From assembly GCA_035315885.1 (NCBI GenBank), contig DATFXM010000139.1, forward strand, positions 1 to 23,654: DNA of 23,654 nt, in the 5' to 3' direction. Position numbers and translations under genes: made by a program. Shown here piece by piece: positions 14,877 to 22,468 of this stretch; position 1 is the stretch's first letter; every line of letters begins with the position of its first letter. Source of the stretch: DATFXM01 sp035315885. GTDB lineage: Bacteria; Acidobacteriota; Blastocatellia; UBA7656. The notes below the pieces were generated by a model that worked only from the letters and a program-made list of their open reading frames with translations, did not search any database and was not told the DNA's origin.

Positions 14877-17800
14877 ATGGCCGCCAGTCTGCAATCAACT
14901 TCCAAGTTCATGGTCGGATACTTCCCCGGATTAGCGATCCACGCGCGAGGCTACCACGTGTCAGACATTCCAGCTGACAAGTTGACCCACATTAACTATG
15001 CTTTCGCCTGGGTCTCCAATAGCGGCGGGTGCGTATCGCTCAGTCCTCAAGATGACCAGATCAACTTTCCCGCACTTCAGCTCTTGAAGCAGCAGCACCC
15101 CGGGCTCAGGACGCTCATCGCCGTCGGCGGCGCCTCCCATTCAGGTAACTTCTCCAAAGCGACCGCGACGGCCGCCGCGCGTCAATCTCTAGCGCAATCC
15201 TGCGTGAGCTTCATGAGAGTGTCGGGTTTTGACGGGATCGATATCGACTGGGAGTTTCCTGGGCCAACGGATAAACCGAACTACACGGCGCTGCTGAAGG
15301 AACTGCGCAGCCAACTTGACGTGCAAGGCGTCACTGATGGCACACACTATTTGTTGACCGCAGCGCTCTCAGGCAGTCCGGATCATTTCGCCCATTTCGA
15401 GCTCCCTCAGATTGCCCAGTACCTCGACTGGATCAATCTGATGGCGTACGACTTCTACACGGCCTCGAGCTCGAAAACACATTTTTCTGCTCCACTCTAT
15501 GCTTCGTCCACCGATCCCGAACCAGATCCGAAGAAACGCTCATCGTCCAATGTAGACGCCTCGGTCCGCGCCTACCTTTCCGAGGGAGTCCCCGCCGGGA
15601 AGATCGTCGTCGGCCTGCCGTTCTTTGGTTATGGTTGGGAAGGCGTGACCAATGTCAATCACGGTCTCTATCAAGCCACGACTGGACCTGCCCATGGCAC
15701 TTGGCAACAAGATGGCCTACTTGATTTTCAGGACTTGAAGAACAATTACGTGGGGACCTATCTTCGGTTCTGGAGTACCGAAGCCTCAGCGCCATGGCTC
15801 TACAGCCCGGACACCGGGATCATGATCAATTACGACGACGCGCAGTCGTTGGGTCTCAAGGCCGATTACGTCAATGCGAATAAACTAGGTGGGGTGATGA
15901 TCTGGCAGTTGAGCGCCGATGACGCGCAGTCTTCTCTGGTCAACGCGCTATCGGCCCGCTTAAATCCACCCGCACCGGCGCCCTCCCCACAACCCGAGGC
16001 CTCGCCGGTGTTGACCAATGCGACTCGATCAATAACGAAGGTAACGCACGTGCCGTTGATGGTCGATACAGGGGGCGGGACGAGCGATGTAGCGACAACC
16101 GAAGGGTTAGCGCTTATTAAATTTGGATACGTTCGTCAGCTTTCGCTACAGCCCGGCGAAGTCGATGCGGTACGAACCAGTGTGTCATCGGGTGCGTCAC
16201 GACGGAGCGAAGAGTTCTCTGCGACTGAATCGCCCTGGGATTTGCTGACGTCCTTCGAAGGAAAACCAATACCCGCCTCGCTGCCGCCGGCAAGCGAATT
16301 TGCAGGCATCCCCGGCGCAATCCTGCAAAGCTTCGGAAAAGCACTGGCGGCGTTGCGCAAACAAGCCGTTGCCCAAATCAGCTCGAGTTTGCCGGCGCCG
16401 ACAGGTCGTCCCACTGCGATAGGTACTTATGTTGAGTCGGCGGCTCCAATGCGAGTAGAGTTGCGCAAACAAGCCGTCGCCCAAATCGGCTCGAGTTTGC
16501 CAGCGGCGACCGGACAAAGTGCGATAAGTACTTATGTTGAGCCGGCTCCTCCGGTGCCAACCGCTACTCAAATCGATCTTGGCACAGCGCAGCACCTGCT
16601 CAACCTGGTTGCGGTCGCCAACAAGGGACTTGACATCAACATTGCTGCTACGCCGATCGGCATGGTCAATCTCGAACGCCTCGAGATGGCGCCGGCTGGC
16701 ATCGAACGCGGAGAACTGATCGCGACAATCCCTCTGGCTCCTGGAGAGAGGACCGCAGTCGTGCAGAAGGAATGGTCGGTTACGACTAAGGAGTTCACTT
16801 CGATCGTTACTGATTCATTGGAGAACTATAGCGAGACGGGCGTCACGGACAACACCGAACTGGCCCAATCGACTACATCGAACTTACAACACAGCAACCA
16901 GTTCAACATCACAGGCACGGTCTCTGGAGGTATTCCTGATATCGTCACCGGATCGGTTACCGCTAGCTTCGGCGCGCAGGATTCCTTGTCGCAGTCAGCC
17001 ACGGACAGCCGGAACCATGCGGTCGCGCTCACACAAAAGGCGTCCGCGCGAACAAAGAAAGAACACAAGGTCACGATTTCCACGACGACAGTCACAGGCA
17101 CATCGCAAAGCACGACTCGTGAGCTCGTGAATCCGAGCACGACCGACCCGATCCGCATCGATTACTTCAGCATGATGCGAAAATGGCGCGTGAGATTGTA
17201 TCGGTATGGGCTGCGGCTGACATACGACATCGTTATTCCAGAGCCGGCGGGAGCAATGCGGGAAGCGTATGCATACCTTGAGTGGTTGCGCAGTCAGATC
17301 GGGCCGTTTACGTTTCTTGTGCCCCATTTTCCCGCTAATTACGTAAAGAGCAAGTCGGATCCCAACTACGCAGTAATTTTAAAACTGGCAGATCAGTACA
17401 ACGCACAGATCCCGCCGTTTCCAGAAGCGCCCGGGCCGATAATTATCAGTGCGTTGCTTCAGAACGACACGGATGCCAATGCCATAAGGGATGAATCACT
17501 CCCTGTCATTAATGTTCCGCAAGGATTCTGGATCGAAAATTTGCTCATTTCCATTCGCCTGAGAAACGTCGGTGCGGCGCTTAGGGTGTTGTTCAGCGGG
17601 TATCCAGAAAAAAAATGTGATCGCCCTGAGGGAAACGATTTCGGACCGGATGACCTCACCAAGTTCGGTTTCTCGGACCATGCAACTGGAAACGTTGTGG
17701 TTCGAGTCAGCCACCACGACTGCCAGAATTCCGGAGTCCAACTGGAAGCAGTTCTTTCGCCCACGGATCAAAATATAAACGGTTGGCTAAACGACGTCTG

Positions 17801-18806
17801 GAACGCACTCTACAATGCCGCCCAAACACAATATTATGCCCAGCAGCAGGATATAGCCGGAAAAATCGCACAACTTGAGGATCAGCTAAACAATGTCGAT
17901 ACCCTGACGCTTCGACGCGAGGAGAGCGAGGAGATTATGAAGGGCGTTCTCCGGTACATTCTTGGGCCTGGCTTCGACCACTTACCGCAGTACGTTGTAG
18001 ACGCGATCAAAAGTACTGGCGCTGACATAGTCCACGGCGTTGTCTTTACGGGAAACGAACCGGTCCTTACGCCGCTGGAATGGAGCGTGGTCCGCCAGTA
18101 CGAAGATACAGTTCGTTTTATCAATCAAGCCATTGAATGGGAGAACGTCGTTTCATTTCTTTACTCGTACTTCTGGGACGTATCAGAAAGCTGGGACTTT
18201 ATTCGCCAGATTCGGCATCCTGATGCGGCCCGGCAAGCGTTTCTGCGGGCCGGCAGCGCCCGTGTGGTTCTCACTGTACGGAAAGGCTGGGAAACAGCAT
18301 GGGCCGGCTTCGTAGACAGTGGTATTCCGGGTGGGCCATCACCTTATCTCACCATCGCGCAGGAGATCGCAGCCTACGATGATAGGAACTATCCAGGTAT
18401 CCCACCGGCCAATCCAAGCCAGCAGTCGGTACGCTTAGAGGACTCGGTATACACGACATCGTCGACAAAATTGAATCCACCGATCGGAGGGAAAGCAAAC
18501 GTTGAAATCGAAGTGGGGTCAAGTAAGGGGTTTATAGTTGGGGAGCATGTCGTCATAGATTCAGGAGTTGCAGAAATCTATTCTCCAGATAACGCTGGAC
18601 GCCAAGAGAAAACAACGATTATCGCCATCCGCGACGGCACCCACATTACGCTTGCACAGGTATTGTACCCACACGGGAGCGATGACCAACCTTATGCGAT
18701 AGTCCAACCTGGTGAAAAAGGAGTGTTGATCGCAGAATGGTTCGAGTATACGCCGACGTCGGGGACGGACATTGCGGTTACAAGCAATTTGGCGACGGTC
18801 GCCTGA
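14877..18806 (+). CDS. Giant GH18 chitinase-domain protein fused to unrecognised modules
   Basis: The 1309-aa protein uses ATG 14877, preceded by GGGAG at 14866-14870; an in-frame ATG at 14829 lacks a ribosome binding site. Residues about 10-360 are a GH18 barrel: FVGYFPG-like first strand, DGIDIDWE (Asp119, Asp122, Asp124, catalytic Glu126), NLMAYDFY (Tyr191-Asp192) and GVMIWQLSADD (Trp343). All catalytic residues are intact, so hydrolysis of chitin or related beta-1,4-GlcNAc glycans is likely. A Pro/Ala linker (362-378) is followed by a tandem 36-aa repeat (493-563), then a region I do not recognise: IPLAPGERTAVVQKEWSV, a Ser/Thr/Asn-rich beta segment (about 660-745), KWRVRLYRYGLRLTYDIVIP (about 768-787), and an acidic/Gln coiled coil (about 985-1018). 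A C-terminal beta domain (about 1185-1309) contains GFIVGEHVVIDSGVAE, reminiscent of repeats in bacterial surface proteins. No Sec, Tat or membrane segment is visible despite the extracellular substrate. Confidence 0.88.
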   Translation: MAASLQSTSKFMVGYFPGLAIHARGYHVSDIPADKLTHINYAFAWVSNSGGCVSLSPQDDQINFPALQLLKQQHPGLRTLIAVGGASHSGNFSKATATAAARQSLAQSCVSFMRVSGFDGIDIDWEFPGPTDKPNYTALLKELRSQLDVQGVTDGTHYLLTAALSGSPDHFAHFELPQIAQYLDWINLMAYDFYTASSSKTHFSAPLYASSTDPEPDPKKRSSSNVDASVRAYLSEGVPAGKIVVGLPFFGYGWEGVTNVNHGLYQATTGPAHGTWQQDGLLDFQDLKNNYVGTYLRFWSTEASAPWLYSPDTGIMINYDDAQSLGLKADYVNANKLGGVMIWQLSADDAQSSLVNALSARLNPPAPAPSPQPEASPVLTNATRSITKVTHVPLMVDTGGGTSDVATTEGLALIKFGYVRQLSLQPGEVDAVRTSVSSGASRRSEEFSATESPWDLLTSFEGKPIPASLPPASEFAGIPGAILQSFGKALAALRKQAVAQISSSLPAPTGRPTAIGTYVESAAPMRVELRKQAVAQIGSSLPAATGQSAISTYVEPAPPVPTATQIDLGTAQHLLNLVAVANKGLDINIAATPIGMVNLERLEMAPAGIERGELIATIPLAPGERTAVVQKEWSVTTKEFTSIVTDSLENYSETGVTDNTELAQSTTSNLQHSNQFNITGTVSGGIPDIVTGSVTASFGAQDSLSQSATDSRNHAVALTQKASARTKKEHKVTISTTTVTGTSQSTTRELVNPSTTDPIRIDYFSMMRKWRVRLYRYGLRLTYDIVIPEPAGAMREAYAYLEWLRSQIGPFTFLVPHFPANYVKSKSDPNYAVILKLADQYNAQIPPFPEAPGPIIISALLQNDTDANAIRDESLPVINVPQGFWIENLLISIRLRNVGAALRVLFSGYPEKKCDRPEGNDFGPDDLTKFGFSDHATGNVVVRVSHHDCQNSGVQLEAVLSPTDQNINGWLNDVWNALYNAAQTQYYAQQQDIAGKIAQLEDQLNNVDTLTLRREESEEIMKGVLRYILGPGFDHLPQYVVDAIKSTGADIVHGVVFTGNEPVLTPLEWSVVRQYEDTVRFINQAIEWENVVSFLYSYFWDVSESWDFIRQIRHPDAARQAFLRAGSARVVLTVRKGWETAWAGFVDSGIPGGPSPYLTIAQEIAAYDDRNYPGIPPANPSQQSVRLEDSVYTTSSTKLNPPIGGKANVEIEVGSSKGFIVGEHVVIDSGVAEIYSPDNAGRQEKTTIIAIRDGTHITLAQVLYPHGSDDQPYAIVQPGEKGVLIAEWFEYTPTSGTDIAVTSNLATVA
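16353..16565 (+). repeat. Tandem 108-base in-frame repeat inside the GH18 protein gene
   Basis: Two copies start at 16353 and 16461, 108 bases apart. Both encode LRKQAVAQI(S/G)SSLPA, then a variable TG-containing turn, AI(G/S)TYVE and a Pro/Ala-rich end. The DNA copies are close, with mostly silent or conservative changes and one codon missing in the second. This indicates a fairly recent duplication of a spacer-like helical unit between the GH18 domain and the middle domain. Confidence 0.85.
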
Positions 18807-19028
18807 CCCGTAGGAAAGGCTTCCTCGAGCACCCGCCCTGCGCTAGCGCTACGGTCCAAGCCGATGTCCCAGCGAACGCCCGTGGAGTACAACACAGCAG
18901 TAGGCTAATGGATTCGAACCGCATTTCTCGGAGCGTGGATGGGTCACGCCGCGTTAGTCATAATGAGACGGTTCAGTCAGGCTGGAAGGAACGAGGCCAG
19001 GCCAGTGCCGCTCGAGAGTCGGTGACCT
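18807..19028. other. 222-base intergenic spacer
   Basis: This separates the GH18 fusion gene from the DUF1906-propeller gene, both plus strand. Stop codons occur in all frames. There is no intrinsic terminator and no recognisable promoter. A string like a T-loop (ATTCGAACC) at 18913-18921 does not belong to a foldable tRNA. Confidence 0.4.
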
Positions 19029-21008
19029 ATGGGCGCTTTCGGTGGGTTTGACGTCGACACGTGGCAGGCGAATACCTGTTGGCTGTGGCGTTGGTCAAAC
19101 CTTCGGTTCATAGGCTTCTACCTTAACCACCTCGAACATCCGCATCATGCTGGGAGCAATTGGAATACACACCTATATGATCTAACGGATAGCGGCTGGC
19201 GGATCTTGCCGCTCTGGTTGCCCTTCAGCTTCCAGGACATCCTTGCTCTCATGCCAGCGACGGACGGAGGGACGGATGGCAGGACCGCAGCGAGCGCCGC
19301 GACTAGCGCAGGCTTCGAGCGTGGCGCAACTATTTATCTCGACGTGGAGGCTCAGATGTTCAAGGGCGGTCTACGCGATGCACACGGACAGCTAACCGGC
19401 CAGGCTCGCTACCTTATTGACTGGCTGAGGGCGGTGCGCACAGCCGGGTTTGCTGTCGGTATTTATTGCAGTTGGCTCGACGCGAAACCCGAAGCACTGC
19501 TCTCGCCGCTCCTGTACGACTATGCACCTGTGCTATGGCCCTTCGCAACCCTGCTGACACCTCGAGCGGCATGGGATCAAAGCCACTATCGTCTCGATCC
19601 CGCTCTTCCCCCAGAGTGGCCTGTCTCCGCGCAGGGCGAGTTGGCTCCGGCCGATCAGACGTGGCCACGCGCGACGCAGGTAATCGGATGTCAGTACGAC
19701 CAAGACCAGCGAAACAACGCTCTAACCTGGCCAAAGCAAGACGGACAGCCGAACGGATCGCGAAGTGTCGACTGGGACGCGTCAAAGGTACCTGACCCCG
19801 CGCACCCACGAGCTAGTGGGGTGGTGACGTCCGCAGCGAACTGGGGCAACCCGGACTTCTTGGACGTGTTCGTGGTCCGCCCCGATGCCATCGACGTCAC
19901 GAGTCGCGGCCGCAGTAGCTCGCTCTCAGTTGGGAGCACTTTGAGATTCGGGGTTGGGGAGATTGGGCCTACGCCCACTGCCGCCCGTGACGATGGTTTC
20001 GATAGCGCCGCGGCCGCGGTATCCAGGGCAAGCGGGGTGACCAATCTCTTCGTTCTAGGTCTCGATGGTCTAGTGCGTACGCTCTACAAGAACCCGCGTG
20101 ATACCTACCCAGTTCACGATTGGGCCCTCAATCCGACCGCCGGTGACCTAGCGCGTCGTGCCAGTCCACTGGCTGCGGTCACCCGAACCCAAGGGCAAAT
20201 CGACCTGTTCTACGTCGATCGTGCGCATCGCATGGTGACGCAGTGGTTGAATCCCGGACGCTCGGATAGTGCCACGGACTGGAACGCGTCGAGACGAATA
20301 CTCCTCGGACCCCCGGTAGCGGGCGGAAGCAACCTGACCGCGTTACCCTCGCCTGCGGACTACGCCAACTCTCCTGGTGAAATCATGAATCGGCTCGACG
20401 TGTTCTATATTAGCTTTGATTACAGCGACCCAGCACATCCTAATGCGTGGCAAGTTGTGCATGCTCAATGGTCCCAAAGCGCAGACTGGGCCATAGCACC
20501 CATCCCCGGACTCAGTGGAGTAGCCGCCGCGAGCGGTGTAGCCGCTACACGCGACTCCGCCGGAGACCTGCACGTCATAGTTCAACTTCGCGGCCGAACC
20601 GCTACCAGGCATGCGCGGCGACAGCCCGAGGCTACCTGGTCGGTTGGTCCCGGGCCGCAAGCACCGTCGCCCGGCCCTGCGGCCACACCAAGCGCGCCGG
20701 ACTCCTGGGTGACGGTTCACTTGGCGGCATTGCGGGACGCGGTTATCATGGTCGGAATGACGCGACTTGGTCGCCTCGCGTGGAGCACATGGGCTCCGAG
20801 CGGTGGGTGGTCCAACTCATCCGCAAGCGCGCCAACACTGGACCAACATGGATTTCCAGTAGCAGCGTTCTCCACCGGCGCCCGACTAAGTCTCGCGCGA
20901 CGAGGCCCGAGCGATCTCGACATTCTTGGAATCGCGGAAAACGGGGAGCTTACGTCGCGAACCTTACACGTCATTAGCGGCGAAAACGCCGTTCTCGCCG
21001 CTCCATAA
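19029..21008 (+). CDS. DUF1906/GH25-like domain fused to a seven-bladed beta-propeller
   Basis: This is a 659-aa protein. Residues 1-255 resemble the Rv2525c-like glycoside-hydrolase-like (DUF1906) TIM barrel. The evidence is GFDVDTWQ at the N terminus (Asp8, Asp10), IYLDVEAQ (Asp105, Glu107), ARYLIDWLRAVRTAGFAVGI, GCQYDQDQ (Gln222) and SVDWDAS (Asp248, Asp250), an arrangement also seen in GH25 lysozyme-like proteins. From about 270 to 655, seven recurring strands (LDVFVV, NLFVLG, IDLFYV, LDVFYI, LHVIVQ, VIMVGM, LDILGI), several followed by a turn with WxxxxDW-type residues, suggest a seven-bladed propeller of the kind found in PLL/fucose-lectin-like proteins. The likely role is glycan binding combined with cleavage or recognition of a cell-wall or surface polymer. 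There is no signal peptide; the protein begins directly with the barrel strand. The start is preceded only by GGTGA. The gene looks more G+C-rich than its neighbours. Confidence 0.8.
   Translation: MGAFGGFDVDTWQANTCWLWRWSNLRFIGFYLNHLEHPHHAGSNWNTHLYDLTDSGWRILPLWLPFSFQDILALMPATDGGTDGRTAASAATSAGFERGATIYLDVEAQMFKGGLRDAHGQLTGQARYLIDWLRAVRTAGFAVGIYCSWLDAKPEALLSPLLYDYAPVLWPFATLLTPRAAWDQSHYRLDPALPPEWPVSAQGELAPADQTWPRATQVIGCQYDQDQRNNALTWPKQDGQPNGSRSVDWDASKVPDPAHPRASGVVTSAANWGNPDFLDVFVVRPDAIDVTSRGRSSSLSVGSTLRFGVGEIGPTPTAARDDGFDSAAAAVSRASGVTNLFVLGLDGLVRTLYKNPRDTYPVHDWALNPTAGDLARRASPLAAVTRTQGQIDLFYVDRAHRMVTQWLNPGRSDSATDWNASRRILLGPPVAGGSNLTALPSPADYANSPGEIMNRLDVFYISFDYSDPAHPNAWQVVHAQWSQSADWAIAPIPGLSGVAAASGVAATRDSAGDLHVIVQLRGRTATRHARRQPEATWSVGPGPQAPSPGPAATPSAPDSWVTVHLAALRDAVIMVGMTRLGRLAWSTWAPSGGWSNSSASAPTLDQHGFPVAAFSTGARLSLARRGPSDLDILGIAENGELTSRTLHVISGENAVLAAP
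20976..21002 (+). other. Inverted repeat overlapping the 3' end of the propeller gene
   Basis: AGCGGCGA (20976-20983) and TCGCCGCT (20995-21002) are perfect complements with an 11-base loop, ending four bases before the TAA stop. It has no T-run, so it is not a standard intrinsic terminator. It could be a 3'-end stabilising hairpin or a chance product of high G+C. Confidence 0.3.
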
Positions 21009-21404
21009 ACGCCGCCTCGACGCTCCAGTTCGCCGATTTTGTCCCATTATTACGCGTCGGGCCGAGTGGCTCTTGTTTCATGAAAGGAGCGCGGTAGGTG
21101 GCAATAAATCAGCAACCGGCATTTTGTTCCTTAGGAAAGATGGAAATCTGAGGCAAATTCCGAAGCTTTACCCAGAAGCATTTGCGTAGACCCGATCGCC
21201 GGGGCAGCTTGCGAAAGACATGGAAAAATACAGCAAGGTAGAGTGTCTTCATAACAGACTGTCAGATGATAAAGTCCAGTGACTTCGATCATCTAACGTG
21301 ACCTTGCAGTGTTCGTGGTTTACATTACGTCTACACATGATAGGCAACTCCGATCATCATTCGCCGCCTGACCGGAGAATTCAGCCATCACGAGGTCTGA
21401 AACG
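21009..21404. other. 396-base intergenic region before the DUF1906-SH3 gene
   Basis: No gene is supported here. AAAGGAG at about 21080-21086 precedes a GTG that opens only 17 codons. The second half contains a nested dyad (21233-21307, listed separately). The remainder up to 21404 would be the leader of the next gene, with GAGG about ten bases before its ATG. Confidence 0.45.
21233..21307 (+). promoter_or_regulatory. Nested inverted repeats, possible three-helix structured leader or operator
   Basis: GCAAGGT (21233-21239) pairs with ACCTTGC (21301-21307). Enclosed are GTCT/AGAC (21245-21248 with 21256-21259) and a strong hairpin at 21264-21294, in which AGATGAT pairs with ATCATCT and AAGTC with GACTT around a CAGT loop. 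Together these can form a closed three-way junction about 100 bases upstream of ATG 21405. This may be a cis-acting RNA, or the hairpin may be an operator dyad at DNA level. It matches no riboswitch class I know. Confidence 0.35.
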
Positions 21405-22283
21405 ATGAGCATTATCGACACCCCATTCAACACTGAATCCAGGATACCTTGCCTGACATCGCAAGGCGCGCGAACTTTGATCCGCTATTACAACTTCAGC
21501 AACTCACGAACTTTTCCAAACAAGCGTATGGAGCTTTCCGAAGCTCAGGCGATTGCAGCAAATGGAATGCAAATCGCCGTTGTGTTCCAGCAGCGCCAGA
21601 ATCAAGTGGCGGATTTCACCGAACCGAAAGGAGCCGCTGCCGGTACTCGAGCCTATAGGTTTGCGCAAGACAATATCGGTCAACCTGCTGGATCGGGAAT
21701 CTATTTCTCTGTTGATTTTGATGCCAGCAGTAGTGAAATCAAGAACAACATCGCGCCATTCTTTGAGGGTGTAAAGCGCGCGTTCGGTGAACAGAGCGGG
21801 GGACAACCTGATTACCGTGTTGGTGCTTACGGATCGGGATTGACCTGTACGACTCTCACTCAAAAAGGTCTAATTGAGTTGACTTGGCTGGCGATGTCGC
21901 GCGGCTTTAGGGGCACGGAGGCGGCGTTGAGAGCAGGCGAGTTTCACTTAGCTCAGCGCCCACCTGCTACGACGCTGTGCGGACTTGGGGTTGATTTCAA
22001 TGATGCCAATCCTGATCGACCTGATTTTGGCGCATTCACGATCGACGCCGAGAGTGTAAGTCCAGCCCCGGTCGCGATAGTCGGCGAGCGACACAGAGTA
22101 GTCGCACGATCAGGTTTACGCCTGCGCGAAGGTCCCGGAACTCAGTTCGATATCGTCGGAAGTTTGCGCCCTGGACAGATAGTTTTTGTTTTATCAGTCA
22201 CAGACGGATTTGCTCGTGTTGACGTAGATGGTGACGGGCAAATCGACGGGTTTGCCTCCGCCGGTTTCCTGGAGCGCATTTGA
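21405..22283 (+). CDS. DUF1906-like glycoside-hydrolase-fold protein with C-terminal SH3b domain
   Basis: This is a 292-aa protein. Residues about 15-215 fit the Rv2525c-like/DUF1906 barrel: LIRYYNFS, IAVVFQQRQN, GIYFSVDFDAS (Asp104, Asp106), YRVGAYGSGLTC, LTWLAMSRGFRG and LGVDFNDAN (Asp197, Asp200). The strand-end acidic residues expected for a peptidoglycan or glycan hydrolase-like site are present. Residues about 228-292 are a bacterial SH3 domain (VVARSGLRLREGPGTQFDIV then GSLRPGQIVFVL), a module that usually binds cell-wall peptides. An insertion in its late loop reads DVDGDGQID (from Asp273), a DxDxDG calcium-type loop. A lysin-like or wall-anchoring role is inferred. There is no signal peptide: the N terminus MSIIDTPFNTES is polar. 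GAGG lies about ten bases before ATG. It is the second DUF1906-type gene in a row. Confidence 0.82.
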   Translation: MSIIDTPFNTESRIPCLTSQGARTLIRYYNFSNSRTFPNKRMELSEAQAIAANGMQIAVVFQQRQNQVADFTEPKGAAAGTRAYRFAQDNIGQPAGSGIYFSVDFDASSSEIKNNIAPFFEGVKRAFGEQSGGQPDYRVGAYGSGLTCTTLTQKGLIELTWLAMSRGFRGTEAALRAGEFHLAQRPPATTLCGLGVDFNDANPDRPDFGAFTIDAESVSPAPVAIVGERHRVVARSGLRLREGPGTQFDIVGSLRPGQIVFVLSVTDGFARVDVDGDGQIDGFASAGFLERI

Positions 22284-22468
22284 CAAGCACCCCGATAAAC
22301 GGAACTTACCTAAGACCTGCGCCATGTGACACGAGAAGCTGAATGAAGTCTAGACGCTTTAGTGAAACAGAATACATCAGCACATCATTCTTCGGTTCTC
22401 GATCCGGCCTTTTGAACTCAGTTCTTCAACAGCAGCATCGAGCGTCTTCCGACCTCAACCCGTGATTG

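Noticed and set aside
16353..16565. Possible CRISPR-like direct repeats
   Set aside because: There are only two units, adjacent without spacers, and in frame within a coding region.
16197..16595. 132-codon minus-strand ORF with internal repeats
   Set aside because: Its repeats are only the antisense image of the 108-base duplication in the GH18 fusion gene.
18905..18975. tRNA-like T-loop string ATTCGAACC
   Set aside because: The flanking bases do not form a T-stem, acceptor stem or anticodon arm on either strand.
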